Assembly: GCF_016909185.1 (NCBI RefSeq)
Contig: NZ_JAFBFH010000026.1
Span: 1-64,000, forward strand
Source of the DNA: Siminovitchia thermophila
GTDB lineage: Bacteria > Bacillota > Bacilli > Bacillales > Bacillaceae_C
Reading direction: 5' to 3'
DNA: 64,000 bases
Of this stretch, positions 44,430 through 53,903 are shown one piece after another; position 1 is the stretch's first letter, and every line of letters begins with the position of its first letter. The translations under genes were made by a program, and so were the position numbers. The notes below the pieces were generated by a model that was given only the letters and a program-made list of their open reading frames with translations, did not search any database and was not told the DNA's origin.

Positions 44430-44452
44430 TCTGTTTTCGACACTCCTTTCCT

Positions 44453-45784
44453 TTAAGTAAGCATGATGGGACTGCTCTTTCTATGATCGATAATTCTGAC
44501 TGCTTTCCCTTGGGATCGCGGCAAACTTTTTGGTTTATTCACGACCGTTTGAATCGTAACAAGGCAGGCTGATTTTAATTCATGCTTGATTCTTTGTTCA
44601 AGCAAATGAATTTTTTCACATTGTAAATCATTGCCTGCTGCTGTATAAAACTCTTCATTTACTTCAACATGAAGCTGAGCTCCGTCGAGTGCGCCATTTT
44701 TCACGAGATGAATTTGATAGTGTGGCGCCAATCCCTTTATTTGCAGAAGAACGCGTTCGATTTCGGAAGGAAATACATTGACGCCGCGGATGATGATCAT
44801 ATCATCTGTACGCCCTTTAACTCGAGACATTCTTGTTGTCGTTCTGCCGCATTGGCACTTTTCCCTGGTAATGGAAGCAATATCGCCGGTCCGATAGCGA
44901 ATAACAGGAAAGGCTTCCTTCGTCAATGTTGTAAAGACAAGCTCTCCTTCTTGCCCTTCATCTACAGGCAGCAATGTATCCGGATCAATCACTTCAACGA
45001 GAAAATGATCGTCTGCAATATGGAGCCCATCCTGCGCCTCGCGGCACTCTATGGATACACCCGGCCCCATAATTTCGCTCAATCCGTATATATCGACAGC
45101 TTTAATACCGAGCATCTCTTCCAATTCTGTCCTCATCTCTTCCGACCACGGTTCAGCTCCAAAAATCCCATATTCAAGTGTATTGTCACTTGGATGAAGA
45201 CCCATTTCCTTCATAGTTTCGGCAATATTCAGTCCGTAAGAAGGAGTACAGGCAATCCCTCTTGGCTTAAAATCCCGGATAGCTAAAATTTGTCTTTCTG
45301 TATTTCCTCCTGAAATGGGAACGACTGCACAGCCAAGCTCCTCTCCTCCAAAATGCAACCCTAAACCGCCCGTAAACAAGCCATAACCGTATGCATTTTG
45401 AAAGACATCCCCTTTTCTGCCTCCGGCGGCCACAATGGCCCTCGCAATCAGTTCCGACCAAACGGCTATATCATTTTTTGTATACGCCACTACTGTCGGC
45501 TTTCCGCTCGTTCCGGAGGAAGCATGGAGACGGACAATATGATCGATGGGTTCTGCAAACAATCCAAATGGATATTGATCCCGCAAATCTTTCTTTGTCG
45601 TAAAAGGAAGCAATGCGACATCTTCCAGTGATTGTATCTGTTCAGGCTTTATATTCTGCTCATCAAATTGATGTTTGTAAAATGCCACATTGCTGTAAAC
45701 TTTGTCAATGGTATTCTGGAGACGTCCAAGCTGTAGTACTTTCACTTGTTCATTTGACAGCGTTTCCATTTCAGGATTGTACAT
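44453..45784 (-). CDS. paaK: Phenylacetate-CoA ligase PaaK
   Basis: PaaK activates phenylacetate to phenylacetyl-CoA with ATP, the entry step. The 443-residue adenylating enzyme has [17 protein letters not shown] near residue 65, the P-loop [20 protein letters not shown] near 90, [27 protein letters not shown] near 235, [20 protein letters not shown], and [18 protein letters not shown] 45784 lies next to GGAGGGAAAGGG; a start 15 bases earlier would overlap that site. It begins the paaK-reductase-ferredoxin unit after a 437-base upstream region. Confidence 0.95.
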   Translation of the reverse strand: MYNPEMETLSNEQVKVLQLGRLQNTIDKVYSNVAFYKHQFDEQNIKPEQIQSLEDVALLPFTTKKDLRDQYPFGLFAEPIDHIVRLHASSGTSGKPTVVAYTKNDIAVWSELIARAIVAAGGRKGDVFQNAYGYGLFTGGLGLHFGGEELGCAVVPISGGNTERQILAIRDFKPRGIACTPSYGLNIAETMKEMGLHPSDNTLEYGIFGAEPWSEEMRTELEEMLGIKAVDIYGLSEIMGPGVSIECREAQDGLHIADDHFLVEVIDPDTLLPVDEGQEGELVFTTLTKEAFPVIRYRTGDIASITREKCQCGRTTTRMSRVKGRTDDMIIIRGVNVFPSEIERVLLQIKGLAPHYQIHLVKNGALDGAQLHVEVNEEFYTAAGNDLQCEKIHLLEQRIKHELKSACLVTIQTVVNKPKSLPRSQGKAVRIIDHRKSSPIMLT

Positions 45785-46221
45785 TCCCTTTCCCTCCATT
45801 TACATTGCATAGTGAATTTTCTATAACAAATAAAATGTGACGTTTATCTTATTGGTTATGTTTTAATGTAATATCAATAATCATAAAAGTCAACTATCTT
45901 TTCGGAAAATTGAGTGTTTTTTTACTTCATCACTTTTTATGTATTTCGGAAAGCGAATATTTCACTTTTATATAGATGTGAACAAATATTTTAATGATTT
46001 TGTTTACATTAAAAATGGATGATGGTATCTGCTCTGAATATGAAGGTCATCGTTTTAGTTTTGTAATAGGGTCGCAAGACGGGGGTGACAAAACAGGCAC
46101 GGTTAAACATTTTACCTGTTGGCTCTTGTTAGCCAGCCATTGGAAGGTGTATGTTTATATTTTTCGAAATAGCCAAATAAATGGTGCGTGACAGGGGGGA
46201 ATGTACATGTGTAAGAGATGC
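45785..46221. other. Upstream region of paaK
   Basis: 437 bases without a supported gene. The paaK-proximal 150 bases are AT-rich with several TATAAT-like boxes and probably hold the paaK promoter. No TAACGTTA core is present; the nearest is TGTGACGTTTATC near 45837. Nothing else is recognised. Confidence 0.45.
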
Positions 46222-46704
46222 TTATTGGAGAGGAAAAAAAGAGCCAGACTCATTTCTTAAGGGCTGGGCTCCCTTTTCCAGTTCATCGATCGGGACAAAA
46301 CAATCATTTTTCCGATAAACGGTCGTGGTCGTATCCATCACAGCAACGACATGATCGTCGCTTTTTACGTGAATTCTATACCAAGCAAGCTTATGGGTCC
46401 GCTTTTCTTCCCGAGCCTCCGCTTGTAACAGCTCCCCCTTTATGGCAGCTGCCATAAAATTCATTGTCACAGATGTTTTCCCATATGAATTGCTTGCAGC
46501 GGCGGACACATAATCAGCGATGGCGAACATAACCGCCTCGTGTACCGTCCCATGTGTATTTAGCATGTGTTCTTGAACATCCAAAGTAGCTAAAGCTGTT
46601 CCTTTTGCAACTTTATTTCGAGATGATTTGCATAAGGTTCCTCTTTTAACGTATCGTAGATTTCTTGATAGAAGATGTCATAAACTTGATCGCCGTCTAT
46701 CTTC
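46222..46704 (-). pseudogene. paaI: Frameshifted PaaI-type hotdog thioesterase
   Basis: The upstream half (EKIDGDQVYDIFYQEIYDTLKEEPYANHLEIKLQK) and downstream half (GTALATLDVQEHMLNTHGTVHEAVMFAIADYVSAAASNSYGKTSV) lie in different frames. Adding one A to the four-A run at 46603-46606 joins them into a normal PaaI protein. The RNA ribosome site AGGGGAGGGG leads to an ATG that is also one base out of frame, so a second indel near the start is possible. The 3' end reads through a terminator hairpin (GAGCC...GGCTC plus T-run). If the shift is real the gene is dead unless ribosomes slip on the A-run. Confidence 0.75.
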
Positions 46705-47154
46705 TCATGTATTCGCCCCTCCCCTATCTGATTCAGCACGATTGATTAACTGCGATGAAACACATGAGGCGGCTTTTTTTCCATTTTGCCTCAATTCGGC
46801 TGTCACATATGCAACGGAGCGCCCGAGCCTCTCCACTTCGGCAATAATTTCCACCTCTCCCTCCAACACTGGGCGATGGAAAGTGGTATCAAGGTCGATT
46901 GATGCAAAACCCTCTTTTTCTGTTAATAAGGAAGATATGGCATAGGCCATCATAATATCTGCGGCCGAGGATAAAAAGCCGCCCATGGCGACACCCAGTC
47001 CATTTATGTATTTACGATCAACCTGCCATATTCCGCGTGCAATTCCGTTCTCGGCACTATGGATCGTGATTTGCATTGTTTGATCACAAGGAGGCGGAGT
47101 TAGACGTTCTGTTACTACCTTTTGTAAATCGGTAACACTATATTTTTTAATCAT
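46705..47154 (-). CDS. PaaI-like hotdog thioesterase
   Basis: The 149-residue hotdog-fold protein shows GIARGIWQVDRKYINGLGVAMGGFLSSAADIMMAYAISSLL, with the N-x-x-G-x-x-x-G-G helix pattern (here NGLGVAMGGFL) and an aspartate (AAD) as the catalytic acid. ASIDLDTTFHRPVLEGEVEIIAEVERLGRSVAYVTAEL is the second-strand region. Such enzymes release CoA from trapped acyl intermediates in aromatic catabolism. It is directly upstream of the frameshifted second thioesterase, sharing only a TGA junction, so the pair was probably a duplicated operon. Confidence 0.85.
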   Translation of the reverse strand: MIKKYSVTDLQKVVTERLTPPPCDQTMQITIHSAENGIARGIWQVDRKYINGLGVAMGGFLSSAADIMMAYAISSLLTEKEGFASIDLDTTFHRPVLEGEVEIIAEVERLGRSVAYVTAELRQNGKKAASCVSSQLINRAESDRGGANT

Positions 47155-47183
47155 GTATCCTGGCTCCTTTTATATCATATTTT

Positions 47184-47225
47184 AAACGAATTATAACTTT
47201 TTCGTTATATTAAATCAATTCGTTT
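47184..47225. promoter_or_regulatory. Inverted repeat in the thioesterase/amidase divergent promoter
   Basis: AAACGAATT (47184-47192) and AATTCGTTT (47217-47225) flank TATAACTTTTTCGTTATATT. It lies between divergent genes of the aromatic cluster and resembles, without matching, the TAACGTTA sites near paaA. Confidence 0.45.
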
Positions 47226-47302
47226 TTTCAATTTTAAATTTTTTAAAAATGGATGTGATATAGTTAGGTTGATGTTTTCAATTTTTGGAGGAGGTGTACA
47301 GA

Positions 47303-48685
47303 ATGTTTACTATTCAAGAGTTGCTGGATGGTTATCGAAAAAAGAAGTTTTCTCCGGTTGAAATCACCAAATCGTATATCGAAAAAGCAAAAGCAACGGA
47401 AGAAATGAACGCTTTTATAACGATTACGGAAGAAAGGGCGCTCCATCAGGCCCATATTGCCGAGGAGCGATGGACATGCGGGGAAGCTGGGAAATTGGAG
47501 GGGATTCCGGTTTCTTACAAGGACAATATTTTTGTAAAAGGATTCCCTGCCACCAGCGGTTCTCAAATTGACCGGGAATTTATACCGGAGCAAGATGCCA
47601 AGACAGTGAAAGTATTAAGACAGGAAGGCGCAGTGATGATCGGCAAGACAAATATGCATGAATTCGCATTCGGGATTACAAATCACAACCCTTTTTACGG
47701 TCCGTCCAGAAATCCGTGGAATCCAAAGCTTATTTCCGGCGGTTCCAGCGGCGGATCGGCTGTTTCGGTAGCGCTGGATTCCAGTATGATCTCCATCGGG
47801 ACAGATACGGGAGGATCGGTCCGGATACCTGCTTCATGCTGCGGCCTCGTCGGCCTAAAACCAACCTATCAATTAATAGATCATTCCGGGGTCTCTTTAA
47901 TATCCTGGAATTTGGATCACTCCGGTCCCATTGCCCGGACAGTTGAGGATGTATCTATTGTCCTCGAAGCTTTAACGGGGGATCATTATTCATTTAATGA
48001 GCATGAGGTGAATATCCGCGGACTTAAGATAGGTGTACCGTTGCATGTCTTTAATGAACGAATGGAAACAGAGATTTTACAATGTTATAAAGATGTTTTG
48101 AAAAAACTGGAAGCAATCGGGGCAATATTGGTAGATGTAGAAGTTCCTCACACTGGGGAAATGGAGGACTTGGCATTTACGATTGCCACGGCGGAAGCGG
48201 GACATGTCCATAAAGAACGGGCAAAAGAGCATTTGGACAAATACGGTGACGATGTGCGGCTCGTAATGGAAGCGGCAAAAAACATCACTGCACTCGAATA
48301 TATATCCGCACTGAAACGAAAAGAAGAAATAGCCAGTGCTCTTAACAATGTTTTTACGGAAGTGGATCTGATCGTTACCCCTACCTTGCCTGTCTTGCCC
48401 ATAGAAATTGGAAAAGAGATGGTTAACATCCAAGGAGACATTGAGCCGCTTTTTAATTGCATGATCCGATTTACATCTTATTTTAATGTCACGGGCCACC
48501 CCGCTTTATCGATTCCAGCCGGACTGAGCAAGGAGAAGCTCCCGATCGGCATACAGTTGATTGGCCGCCATTTCAGGGAAAAACAACTCTTAACAGCAGC
48601 AAAAGCATTTGAACAACAATATTTAAGCGCATTTTACAAAGAAAGAAACCAAAAAATGGCCAAATGGGATCATGCCCGTTTATAA
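47303..48685 (+). CDS. Amidase-signature family hydrolase
   Basis: The 460-residue protein has the Ser-Ser-Lys triad of the amidase signature family: GIPVSYKDNIFVKGF with the lysine near 77, ISGGSSGGSAVSVALDSS near 155, and GTDTGGSVRIPASCCGLVGLKPT with the nucleophile serine near 177. The family is used for GatA as well, but no gatC or gatB is adjacent. It starts at ATG 47303 after GGAGGAGG. Beside the phenylacetate genes it may hydrolyse phenylacetamide-like amides to feed PaaK; that is inference from location. It is divergent from the thioesterases. Confidence 0.88.
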   Translation: MFTIQELLDGYRKKKFSPVEITKSYIEKAKATEEMNAFITITEERALHQAHIAEERWTCGEAGKLEGIPVSYKDNIFVKGFPATSGSQIDREFIPEQDAKTVKVLRQEGAVMIGKTNMHEFAFGITNHNPFYGPSRNPWNPKLISGGSSGGSAVSVALDSSMISIGTDTGGSVRIPASCCGLVGLKPTYQLIDHSGVSLISWNLDHSGPIARTVEDVSIVLEALTGDHYSFNEHEVNIRGLKIGVPLHVFNERMETEILQCYKDVLKKLEAIGAILVDVEVPHTGEMEDLAFTIATAEAGHVHKERAKEHLDKYGDDVRLVMEAAKNITALEYISALKRKEEIASALNNVFTEVDLIVTPTLPVLPIEIGKEMVNIQGDIEPLFNCMIRFTSYFNVTGHPALSIPAGLSKEKLPIGIQLIGRHFREKQLLTAAKAFEQQYLSAFYKERNQKMAKWDHARL

Positions 48686-48737
48686 CTGTATAAAGTGAAA
48701 TTTCAACAGTGCGACAGTAGAAGCATTTGCTTTAAAG

Positions 48738-48903
48738 ATTTCAATCCACGCACTCATGTAGAGTGCAACTTGAGGGGTTTTAAAAAAAGAAATAGCAGAT
48801 TGTTTATTTCAATCCACGCACTCATATAGAGTGCGACTCCCCTCAACTTTGTACCTCACTTTTCTAATTTGAATTCCAATCCGCTCACTTATGTAGGCCA
48901 TGC
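48738..48903 (-). CRISPR. Two-and-a-half-repeat CRISPR remnant, type I-C-like repeat
   Basis: Two near-identical 32-base repeats (48738-48769 and 48806-48837; ATTTCAATCCACGCACTCAT core, GAGTGC end) are separated by a 36-base spacer. A third, degenerate repeat lies around 48871-48903 after a 33-base interval, and a collapsed piece (TTTCAACAGTGCGAC) at 48701-48715. On the minus strand the repeat reads GTCGCACTC...GTGGATTGAAAT, which is the type I-C pattern known from B. halodurans. No cas gene is in the window. Confidence 0.8.
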
Positions 48904-49186
48904 AGGCAATTACACGCTCTTAGTCGGCGAGCCTTACCCTAGAAGCGATCGTAAATTTCTAAGGTAAACCCAGGCTGCAGCGCCCTCAAATGCTTTTCTT
49001 CATGAAATGGAAGCTTTCTTGTCCTATCGCTTCGTAGCACCCTTACCGGCCACCTTTATGGCTGGTATCCTTAACATGGTTTCTATGGAAGATTATTCTT
49101 ATCCTGCTGGCTTGAACATCGGGTTTTGGCTGGGCAGTTAATTTCCCACTTACCATTCTCGTTTTACATTGCGTGGGTAAAAATTA

Positions 49187-49558
49187 GGCTGGGACATAAG
49201 CAAATACGAAATAGCAAAAACCGAACAATTCATTTATAATTGTTCAGTTTATTTATGTTAAAAAAATCCCTATCATCGCTACGTCAAAATATTTCGCTTT
49301 CCTGCGGGATCTTCAGCTCGAGCTATTCCCGCAGGAGTCTACTTATTTTGACTACGCTTAAGGCTTGCGTATTATACACTGGGACAATTTATCCGGCATG
49401 TAAGGTGCCGTAACATGAGTGAATACAAAAAGTCTAAGTGGGAGAAAACGGCACCTAAATGCCCGATTGGTTCAACTAACATTCAGTAGAAGCCCTACTT
49501 AATGAAGTTTCACTTTATTGTTCGTTTTTTCATCAGCTGATTTTGTTGTGGCCCAGCC
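49187..49558. mobile_element. Composite repeat element with GGCTGGG ends
   Basis: GGCTGGGACATAA (49187-49199) and TTGTGGCCCAGCC (49546-49558) are inverted, matching at 11 of 13 positions. Inside are a GAACAAT/ATTGTTC hairpin with a T-run near 49222-49250, a TCCTGCGGGA/TCCCGCAGGA hairpin near 49300-49335 of a kind common in bacilli, and the whole family B repeat (49388-49519). No coding capacity. The outer ends resemble known Gram-positive element ends from memory. It looks like repeats nested in a non-autonomous element. Confidence 0.6.
49388..49519. repeat. Palindromic repeat with alternative arms (family B), copy B2
   Basis: AAGGTGCCGT and ACGGCACCT form the stem. GCCCGATTGGTTCAACTAAC and the GAAGTTTCACTTTA end follow in the same order as B1 at 12851-12982 and as the mirror image of the family A flank. 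Confidence 0.8.
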
Positions 49559-49587
49559 CCATTTTTTCTATCAGCGAACAATGGATG

Positions 49588-49758
49588 TTATGTATCCACA
49601 TCTTCATCAATCATATGTTTTGCGAGCAAATATTCAAAAGTGATATCTGCTATTTCAGCGATATCTTCTTCTCTGGGAACGAAGCCCCGTCTTAACAGCT
49701 CCTGATAAAAAAATTCAGCTATTTCGTCCGTATCAACAAAAACATCCATTTCATGCAT
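49588..49758 (-). CDS. yozD: YozD-like small acidic protein
   Basis: The 56-residue product reads MHEMDVFVDTDEIAEFFYQE, LLRRGFVPREEDIAEIADIT and FEYLLAKHMIDEDVDT. Its length, acidity and EIAEFFY...EIADITFEYL pattern fit YozD of B. subtilis, and it follows yozE by 18 bases as there. AAAGGGGCGAG lies before the ATG. Function is unknown; probably a small helical regulatory or structural protein. Confidence 0.85.
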   Translation of the reverse strand: MHEMDVFVDTDEIAEFFYQELLRRGFVPREEDIAEIADITFEYLLAKHMIDEDVDT

Positions 49759-49776
49759 ACAACTCGCCCCTTTTTG

Positions 49777-50019
49777 TCATATTTGCTTATGTCCAGATTG
49801 ATTCTCTGATTCCAAATATAACTCCCAAGCCTGGTCAAACAGGACCATCGTTGGCAAATAATTTCCGTTTAATTCCAAATAAGTGCTGATTTCATCGTAA
49901 TCCTCTGAATGCTTTGGAAAACTATGATCATGATAGGCCGCATTGGCAAAACGGCTGATTTCGTCCGTCGTTTTATCTTCCCGATATTTCATCAAAAAGT
50001 GAAAAAATGATTTCCGCAT
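49777..50019 (-). CDS. yozE: YozE SAM-like (UPF0346) protein
   Basis: The 80-residue protein begins MRKSFFHFLMKYREDKTTDEISRFANAAYHDHSFPKHSEDYDEISTYLELNG, the YozE-SAM-like signature, and forms a small sterile-alpha-motif-like helical bundle. ATG 50019 was selected by comparison with the family; the frame is open for 20 codons upstream without a fitting ribosome site. It forms a two-gene unit with yozD. Its role is unknown. Confidence 0.9.
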   Translation of the reverse strand: MRKSFFHFLMKYREDKTTDEISRFANAAYHDHSFPKHSEDYDEISTYLELNGNYLPTMVLFDQAWELYLESENQSGHKQI

Positions 50020-50237
50020 TGGTTGCACCTTCTCCAGCATGTCGTGTATACAGATAATATAGCGAATTGAACGCGACAAGTAAAAACTTTTGTTTTCGGA
50101 CCGCCAGATTTAAAGAATAAGAAGCTTGGCCACCGTCAAAACTCAACCGAACGGCCGTCTAGCGAGTGGCGAATGAACCTTCTTAAATCGGCACAACGCA
50201 GATGTGTTGGCAGTGTTCTTCCTTATCCTTTCACGAA

Positions 50238-50260
50238 ATAAACCCCCTATTCGGGGGCTC
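50238..50260 (-). terminator. Terminator of the YjcZ-like gene
   Basis: CCCCC and GGGGG around TATTC form a tight hairpin, and the minus strand continues TTTATTTC. Confidence 0.7.
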
Positions 50261-50270
50261 GTCGTTTTCA

Positions 50271-50411
50271 TTAAAAGCACCAGCATGCTCCAATAATGAC
50301 AAGTAAAATAAACAACACAACAATCAGCGCAAAACCGCCGCCAAATCCTCCAACGCCATATCCATATCCATATGCCGGATAACAATAATCGTAACAACCG
50401 CCATAGTACAT
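50271..50411 (-). CDS. YjcZ-family sporulation peptide
   Basis: This 46-residue peptide has a glycine/tyrosine/cysteine-rich head (MYYGGCYDYCYPAYGYGYGV) and one hydrophobic helix (GGFALIVVLFILLVIIG) ending in ACWCF. That is the YjcZ/SscA layout; in B. subtilis such peptides are made during sporulation and assemble at the spore surface. GGGGAGTG precedes the ATG. It is too short for most gene finders. Confidence 0.85.
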   Translation of the reverse strand: MYYGGCYDYCYPAYGYGYGVGGFGGGFALIVVLFILLVIIGACWCF

Positions 50412-50513
50412 GATTTTCACTCCCCAGTAATTGGTTGTTTCGTTCATATACTATGTATATGTCTAATGGGCCGCATGTGCAATTGCCTAATTTATTTAAA
50501 AAAATGATTCAAG

Positions 50514-50939
50514 TTATCGAAACAACTTTACATATTCGCCGTATCCTTCTTCTTCCAGCTTGTCTTTTGGTATAAAACGCAAGGCCGCAGAATTAATGCA
50601 ATAGCGCAGTCCTGCCGGCCCGGGACCGTCGGGAAATACATGGCCCAAATGGGAGTCCGCCGTTTTACTTCGTACTTCCGTCCTCACCATTCCGTAGCTT
50701 ACATCTTCCTTCTCGACGATTTCACTTTCCTCAATCGGTTTTGTAAAACTGGGCCAACCGCAGCCCGCATCATATTTATCATGCGAACTGAATAAAGGTT
50801 TCCCCGAAATGATGTCTACATATATTCCTTCTTCTTCATGATCCCAATATTCATTTTGAAACGGCGGTTCCGTTCCATTATTTTGCGTTACTTCAAATTG
50901 TAAAGGCGTTAATCTTTTTTGAAAATCATCTTTTTTCAA
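50514..50939 (-). CDS. msrB: Peptide methionine-R-sulfoxide reductase MsrB
   Basis: MsrB repairs the R form of methionine sulfoxide in proteins. The product has [38 protein letters not shown], then [32 protein letters not shown] and [13 protein letters not shown] with the catalytic Cys near residue 120. The CxxC zinc pairs of some homologues are missing, as usual in bacilli. TTG 50939 follows GGGGTGA and is preferred; a GTG three codons earlier is the alternative. It overlaps msrA and is translated after it. Confidence 0.95.
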   Translation of the reverse strand: MKKDDFQKRLTPLQFEVTQNNGTEPPFQNEYWDHEEEGIYVDIISGKPLFSSHDKYDAGCGWPSFTKPIEESEIVEKEDVSYGMVRTEVRSKTADSHLGHVFPDGPGPAGLRYCINSAALRFIPKDKLEEEGYGEYVKLFR

Positions 50940-51471
50940 TACGTTCACCCCAATGTTTTAGGATAAAATCGGCCCGACCTGAACCGTGCTGATAGGCATT
51001 GTACCGCTCCGGATTTTTCTTATAAAAGTCTTGGTGATATTCTTCCGCCGAATAAAATGGACCCGCGGGTTCAATAGCAACAGCAATGGGCTTTGAAAAT
51101 TTCCCGCTTTCGTTCAATTCCCGTTTGGAAGCTTCCGCCACTTCCCGCTGTTCTTTATTGTGGTAAAAAATCACTGGTTTGTACGATTCCCCCCGATCGT
51201 AAAACTGCCCTCCGGCATCTGTTGGGTCAATTTGCATCCAGTAAATATCAAGGAGCTGTTTATACGTCATTTTCTCTGAATCAAATGTGATTTGTACAGC
51301 CTCAACATGGCCAGTTTGTCCATAGCATACTTCTTCATATGTCGGATTTTCCTTCGTGCCTCCGGTATATCCAGAAACAACTTTTATGATACCAGGCAGT
51401 TCATCAAATGGTTTCACCATACACCAGAAACATCCACCGGCAAATGTTGCTGTCTCGTATGTTACTTTCAT
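50926..51471 (-). CDS. msrA: Peptide methionine-S-sulfoxide reductase MsrA
   Basis: MsrA repairs the S form of methionine sulfoxide. The active-site motif AGGCFWCM lies at residues 11-18. [58 protein letters not shown], and [11 protein letters not shown] follow, all family features. At 181 residues it is of normal size. GGAGGAG precedes the ATG. The 3' end overlaps msrB, so both stereo-specific reductases are made together. Confidence 0.96.
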   Translation of the reverse strand: MKVTYETATFAGGCFWCMVKPFDELPGIIKVVSGYTGGTKENPTYEEVCYGQTGHVEAVQITFDSEKMTYKQLLDIYWMQIDPTDAGGQFYDRGESYKPVIFYHNKEQREVAEASKRELNESGKFSKPIAVAIEPAGPFYSAEEYHQDFYKKNPERYNAYQHGSGRADFILKHWGERIEKR

Positions 51472-51506
51472 GTCGCAACTCCTCCTTTTCCATATTGTAC
51501 TGGCTA

Positions 51507-52097
51507 TTACTCGGAAGGGACAAGCATTCTTAATGAAATACGGTCTTCTTTCAAATTAAATTCTTGAACACGAACCTGGATGTCATTATTAAGCCTCATA
51601 CGGTGCAAGGCCACATACACTTGTTTATCGTTCGGAAGTATGATCACCCATTCAGGCAGTTTGTAAGCATCCCTGATAAACTTTAATATGTATGAAACGG
51701 GTAGCTTGACATCGCCAAGGGATAGATTTTTCTGTTTCAATATAAGATCTCCATTCTCCAGCGCTATCGGTTCAAAAGTCATTTGTAGCTGCAGCGTTTG
51801 GGAAAAGACCGATACCTCCCCGTACAGTTCGACCTCATCGGTTAAATATACACCGTAATGTATAGGACCATTTAAGCCTTCTTTTTCAATATAGTGGTTG
51901 ATGAGTTTGTTTAAATCTTCCTTTTGGACCGATATGATAAATTCGGAATGGGTTTTTTCATTTACCTCAGTATTACGGGGAATTTTTTGCTGGTCTGACC
52001 CTGAGAAAAAAAACCATAACAGAATGCCTGTAACAAGAAGATTACATATAATTAATCCAGTAAAAGCATATTTCCATACATTTTTCTTCTTTCCCAT
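51507..52097 (-). CDS. ypmS: YpmS-like membrane-anchored protein (DUF2140)
   Basis: A single N-terminal membrane helix ([21 protein letters not shown], residues 10-31) anchors an external beta-rich domain of about 150 residues: [86 protein letters not shown]. It is 14 bases downstream of ypmR, as in B. subtilis. Function is not established; the pairing with a secreted lipase-like protein suggests a cell-envelope role. Confidence 0.88.
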   Translation of the reverse strand: MGKKKNVWKYAFTGLIICNLLVTGILLWFFFSGSDQQKIPRNTEVNEKTHSEFIISVQKEDLNKLINHYIEKEGLNGPIHYGVYLTDEVELYGEVSVFSQTLQLQMTFEPIALENGDLILKQKNLSLGDVKLPVSYILKFIRDAYKLPEWVIILPNDKQVYVALHRMRLNNDIQVRVQEFNLKEDRISLRMLVPSE

Positions 52098-52111
52098 GCT
52101 TCACTCCCCCG

Positions 52112-52894
52112 TTACTGATAAATATAGTCTTCTCTCTCCATATATTCAAAAATCCGTTTGGCTATTTTTTTATATCCGCGGCTGTTGGGATGAAAATAGT
52201 CTGTATATAGAAGGCTTTCTTCATTGTTTTTAAATATATCGTCTACTGGGACAAACAAGGCGTTATCATAATTGGCAACCGTTTCAGCACTCACATTATT
52301 CCAATTTTTCACAACCATATCCATTTCTTTCATATCCGAAAACCATTTTATAAACGGGTTATAGATTCCAACAAGAATAATGGCTGCCGTACTGTTATAT
52401 TCCCTTACGGTCATTAAAATTTCCTGCAGTCTGTTGCGATATCCGGTTTCTGCCAATGAAAATGTATCGACCTTGAGTCCCAATAAATTGTCTTTTATCA
52501 CTTGCATAATGTCATTGCCGCCAATTGTAATAATCACCGCTTCAGCTTCTTGGATGTTGTATTTGATCGCTGGATTTTTCAGCCGCTTTAACAATTGATC
52601 CGTTCTGTTTCCTTTTACCCCGAAGTTTTGAAATTCAGCATGTTTAATTCCTTTTAATTGTTCAATATCCTTCTTTAAAAAATGAATATATCCATTCACA
52701 TTCTCTCCGGAGCCCACACCTTGGGTTAAAGAGTCACCAATGGAAACCACTTTTATATTTTTCGGGATAAAGTCTTCAGGCGGAGCTCCCTTCGCCTCCA
52801 TCCGAATTTCCTTTTCACTGAATTCCTTATATGGGGCTGAACAACCAGCTACGATCAAAACTAGCGACAAAATGAAAAGAACGTGTTTTTTCAT
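52112..52894 (-). CDS. ypmR: SGNH/GDSL-hydrolase lipoprotein YpmR
   Basis: The protein has a lipoprotein signal (MKKHVLFILSLVLIVAGCS, lipobox VAGC) and an SGNH hydrolase domain: VVSIGDSLTQGVGSGENVNGYI with the nucleophile serine, NFGVKGNRTDQLLKRL, IITIGGNDIMQVI with the GxND block near 135, and DYFHPNSRGYKKIAKRIF with the catalytic Asp-His pair near 243. It should act on a lipid or acylated wall component outside the membrane. ATG 52894 after GAGAGTGA is preferred to the GTG at 52906. Confidence 0.92.
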   Translation of the reverse strand: MKKHVLFILSLVLIVAGCSAPYKEFSEKEIRMEAKGAPPEDFIPKNIKVVSIGDSLTQGVGSGENVNGYIHFLKKDIEQLKGIKHAEFQNFGVKGNRTDQLLKRLKNPAIKYNIQEAEAVIITIGGNDIMQVIKDNLLGLKVDTFSLAETGYRNRLQEILMTVREYNSTAAIILVGIYNPFIKWFSDMKEMDMVVKNWNNVSAETVANYDNALFVPVDDIFKNNEESLLYTDYFHPNSRGYKKIAKRIFEYMEREDYIYQ

Positions 52895-52906
52895 CTTAAG
52901 ATTCAC

Positions 52907-53286
52907 TCTCTTTTTTTGGTGTTCTTATTATAACATGATATGCTGAATGCGATGAAAAGCTTGACAAAAACATCTTGCCGTTATGAAGCTAACCGTTGAT
53001 AAGCAGTGAGGAGTCAGCTTTTCAACCACCACAACAAAGCTCTGACACTCATTTTATGATGGAAAAGTAATTCTTGAAACTTATGACAAAGATCATACAT
53101 ACGTCGCCGTTTTTTCCAACGTGAAAAAAAGACGATCAATTATATGATCGCCTCCTATTCGGCATAATATGAAAATCCGCTCTACTCTTCGTGTACGGCT
53201 GCTGATGATTGGAAACATTTGTAAAATGAGAATTTGTGGTCTATCCCTATGACATAATAATCTGACAGTATTTTCTAATTGGAGAT
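52907..53286. other. Intergenic region between ypmR and element C3
   Basis: No gene is supported. A weak GATCA-ATTATA-TGATC hairpin near 53130-53150 is visible, with T-runs near 53112. Nothing else is recognised. Confidence 0.4.
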
Positions 53287-53414
53287 GAAACTGTCCGAAA
53301 AGTAATATTTCAGCTTAAAATTAAAAAAAGCAAACCCAAGATTGCCGTAAAATCAACATTCTTGGGTTTTTTATTTTTGTGCATTTACTCTAAGGGGACT
53401 TTTTAGACAGCCCT
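53287..53414. mobile_element. 128-bp MITE-like element, copy C3
   Basis: Ends GAAACTGTCCGAAAAGTAA and TTTTTAGACAGCCCT; the inner hairpin AACCCAAGA...TCTTGGGTT is intact. Same length and orientation as C2. Its right end is three bases before the dfrA stop codon, exactly as C2 is placed behind the S41 protease gene. Confidence 0.85.
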
Positions 53415-53417
53415 ATA

Positions 53418-53903
53418 TTAGCTTCGTTCATATATGAGAAATTCATAATCATAGGGATTTTTCTCGTTTTTTGGCCCTGGTTTTGTCGAAACGAGGCGCC
53501 ATTCGTCCCAGTTGACATCTGGAAAGTACGTATCCCCTTCAAATTGACAATGGATTTTTGTTACATATAAACGGTCAACTTCATCTAAAAAAAGGCGAAA
53601 TATTTCTGATCCACCTGTAATAAAGACTTCAGAATCATATTGTTCAATCCACTCAAGCAACTCGTCCTTTGAGTGAAAAACAAGACAATCTTCCGCTTGA
53701 AATGTCTTGTCCCGCGTTAAAATAATGCTTTTTCTTCCGGGAAGGGGTTTTCCAATCGATTCAAACGTCTTTCTCCCCATCACGATCGGATGCCCCATCG
53801 TTGTTTCTTTAAAATACTTTAAATCCGCCGGCAAACGCCATGGCAGTTCATTGTTTTTTCCTATTAATCCATTTTCGTCTTCCGCCCATAGAAAAGAGAT
53901 CAT
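53418..53903 (-). CDS. dfrA: Dihydrofolate reductase
   Basis: This enzyme regenerates tetrahydrofolate with NADPH after thymidylate synthesis. The 161 residues show [37 protein letters not shown] with the catalytic acidic residue (Asp26 in PADLKYF), [48 protein letters not shown], and FEGDTYFPD. It overlaps thyA by 4 bases, the standard partner order. The native terminator seems to have been replaced by element C3. Confidence 0.96.
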   Translation of the reverse strand: MISFLWAEDENGLIGKNNELPWRLPADLKYFKETTMGHPIVMGRKTFESIGKPLPGRKSIILTRDKTFQAEDCLVFHSKDELLEWIEQYDSEVFITGGSEIFRLFLDEVDRLYVTKIHCQFEGDTYFPDVNWDEWRLVSTKPGPKNEKNPYDYEFLIYERS

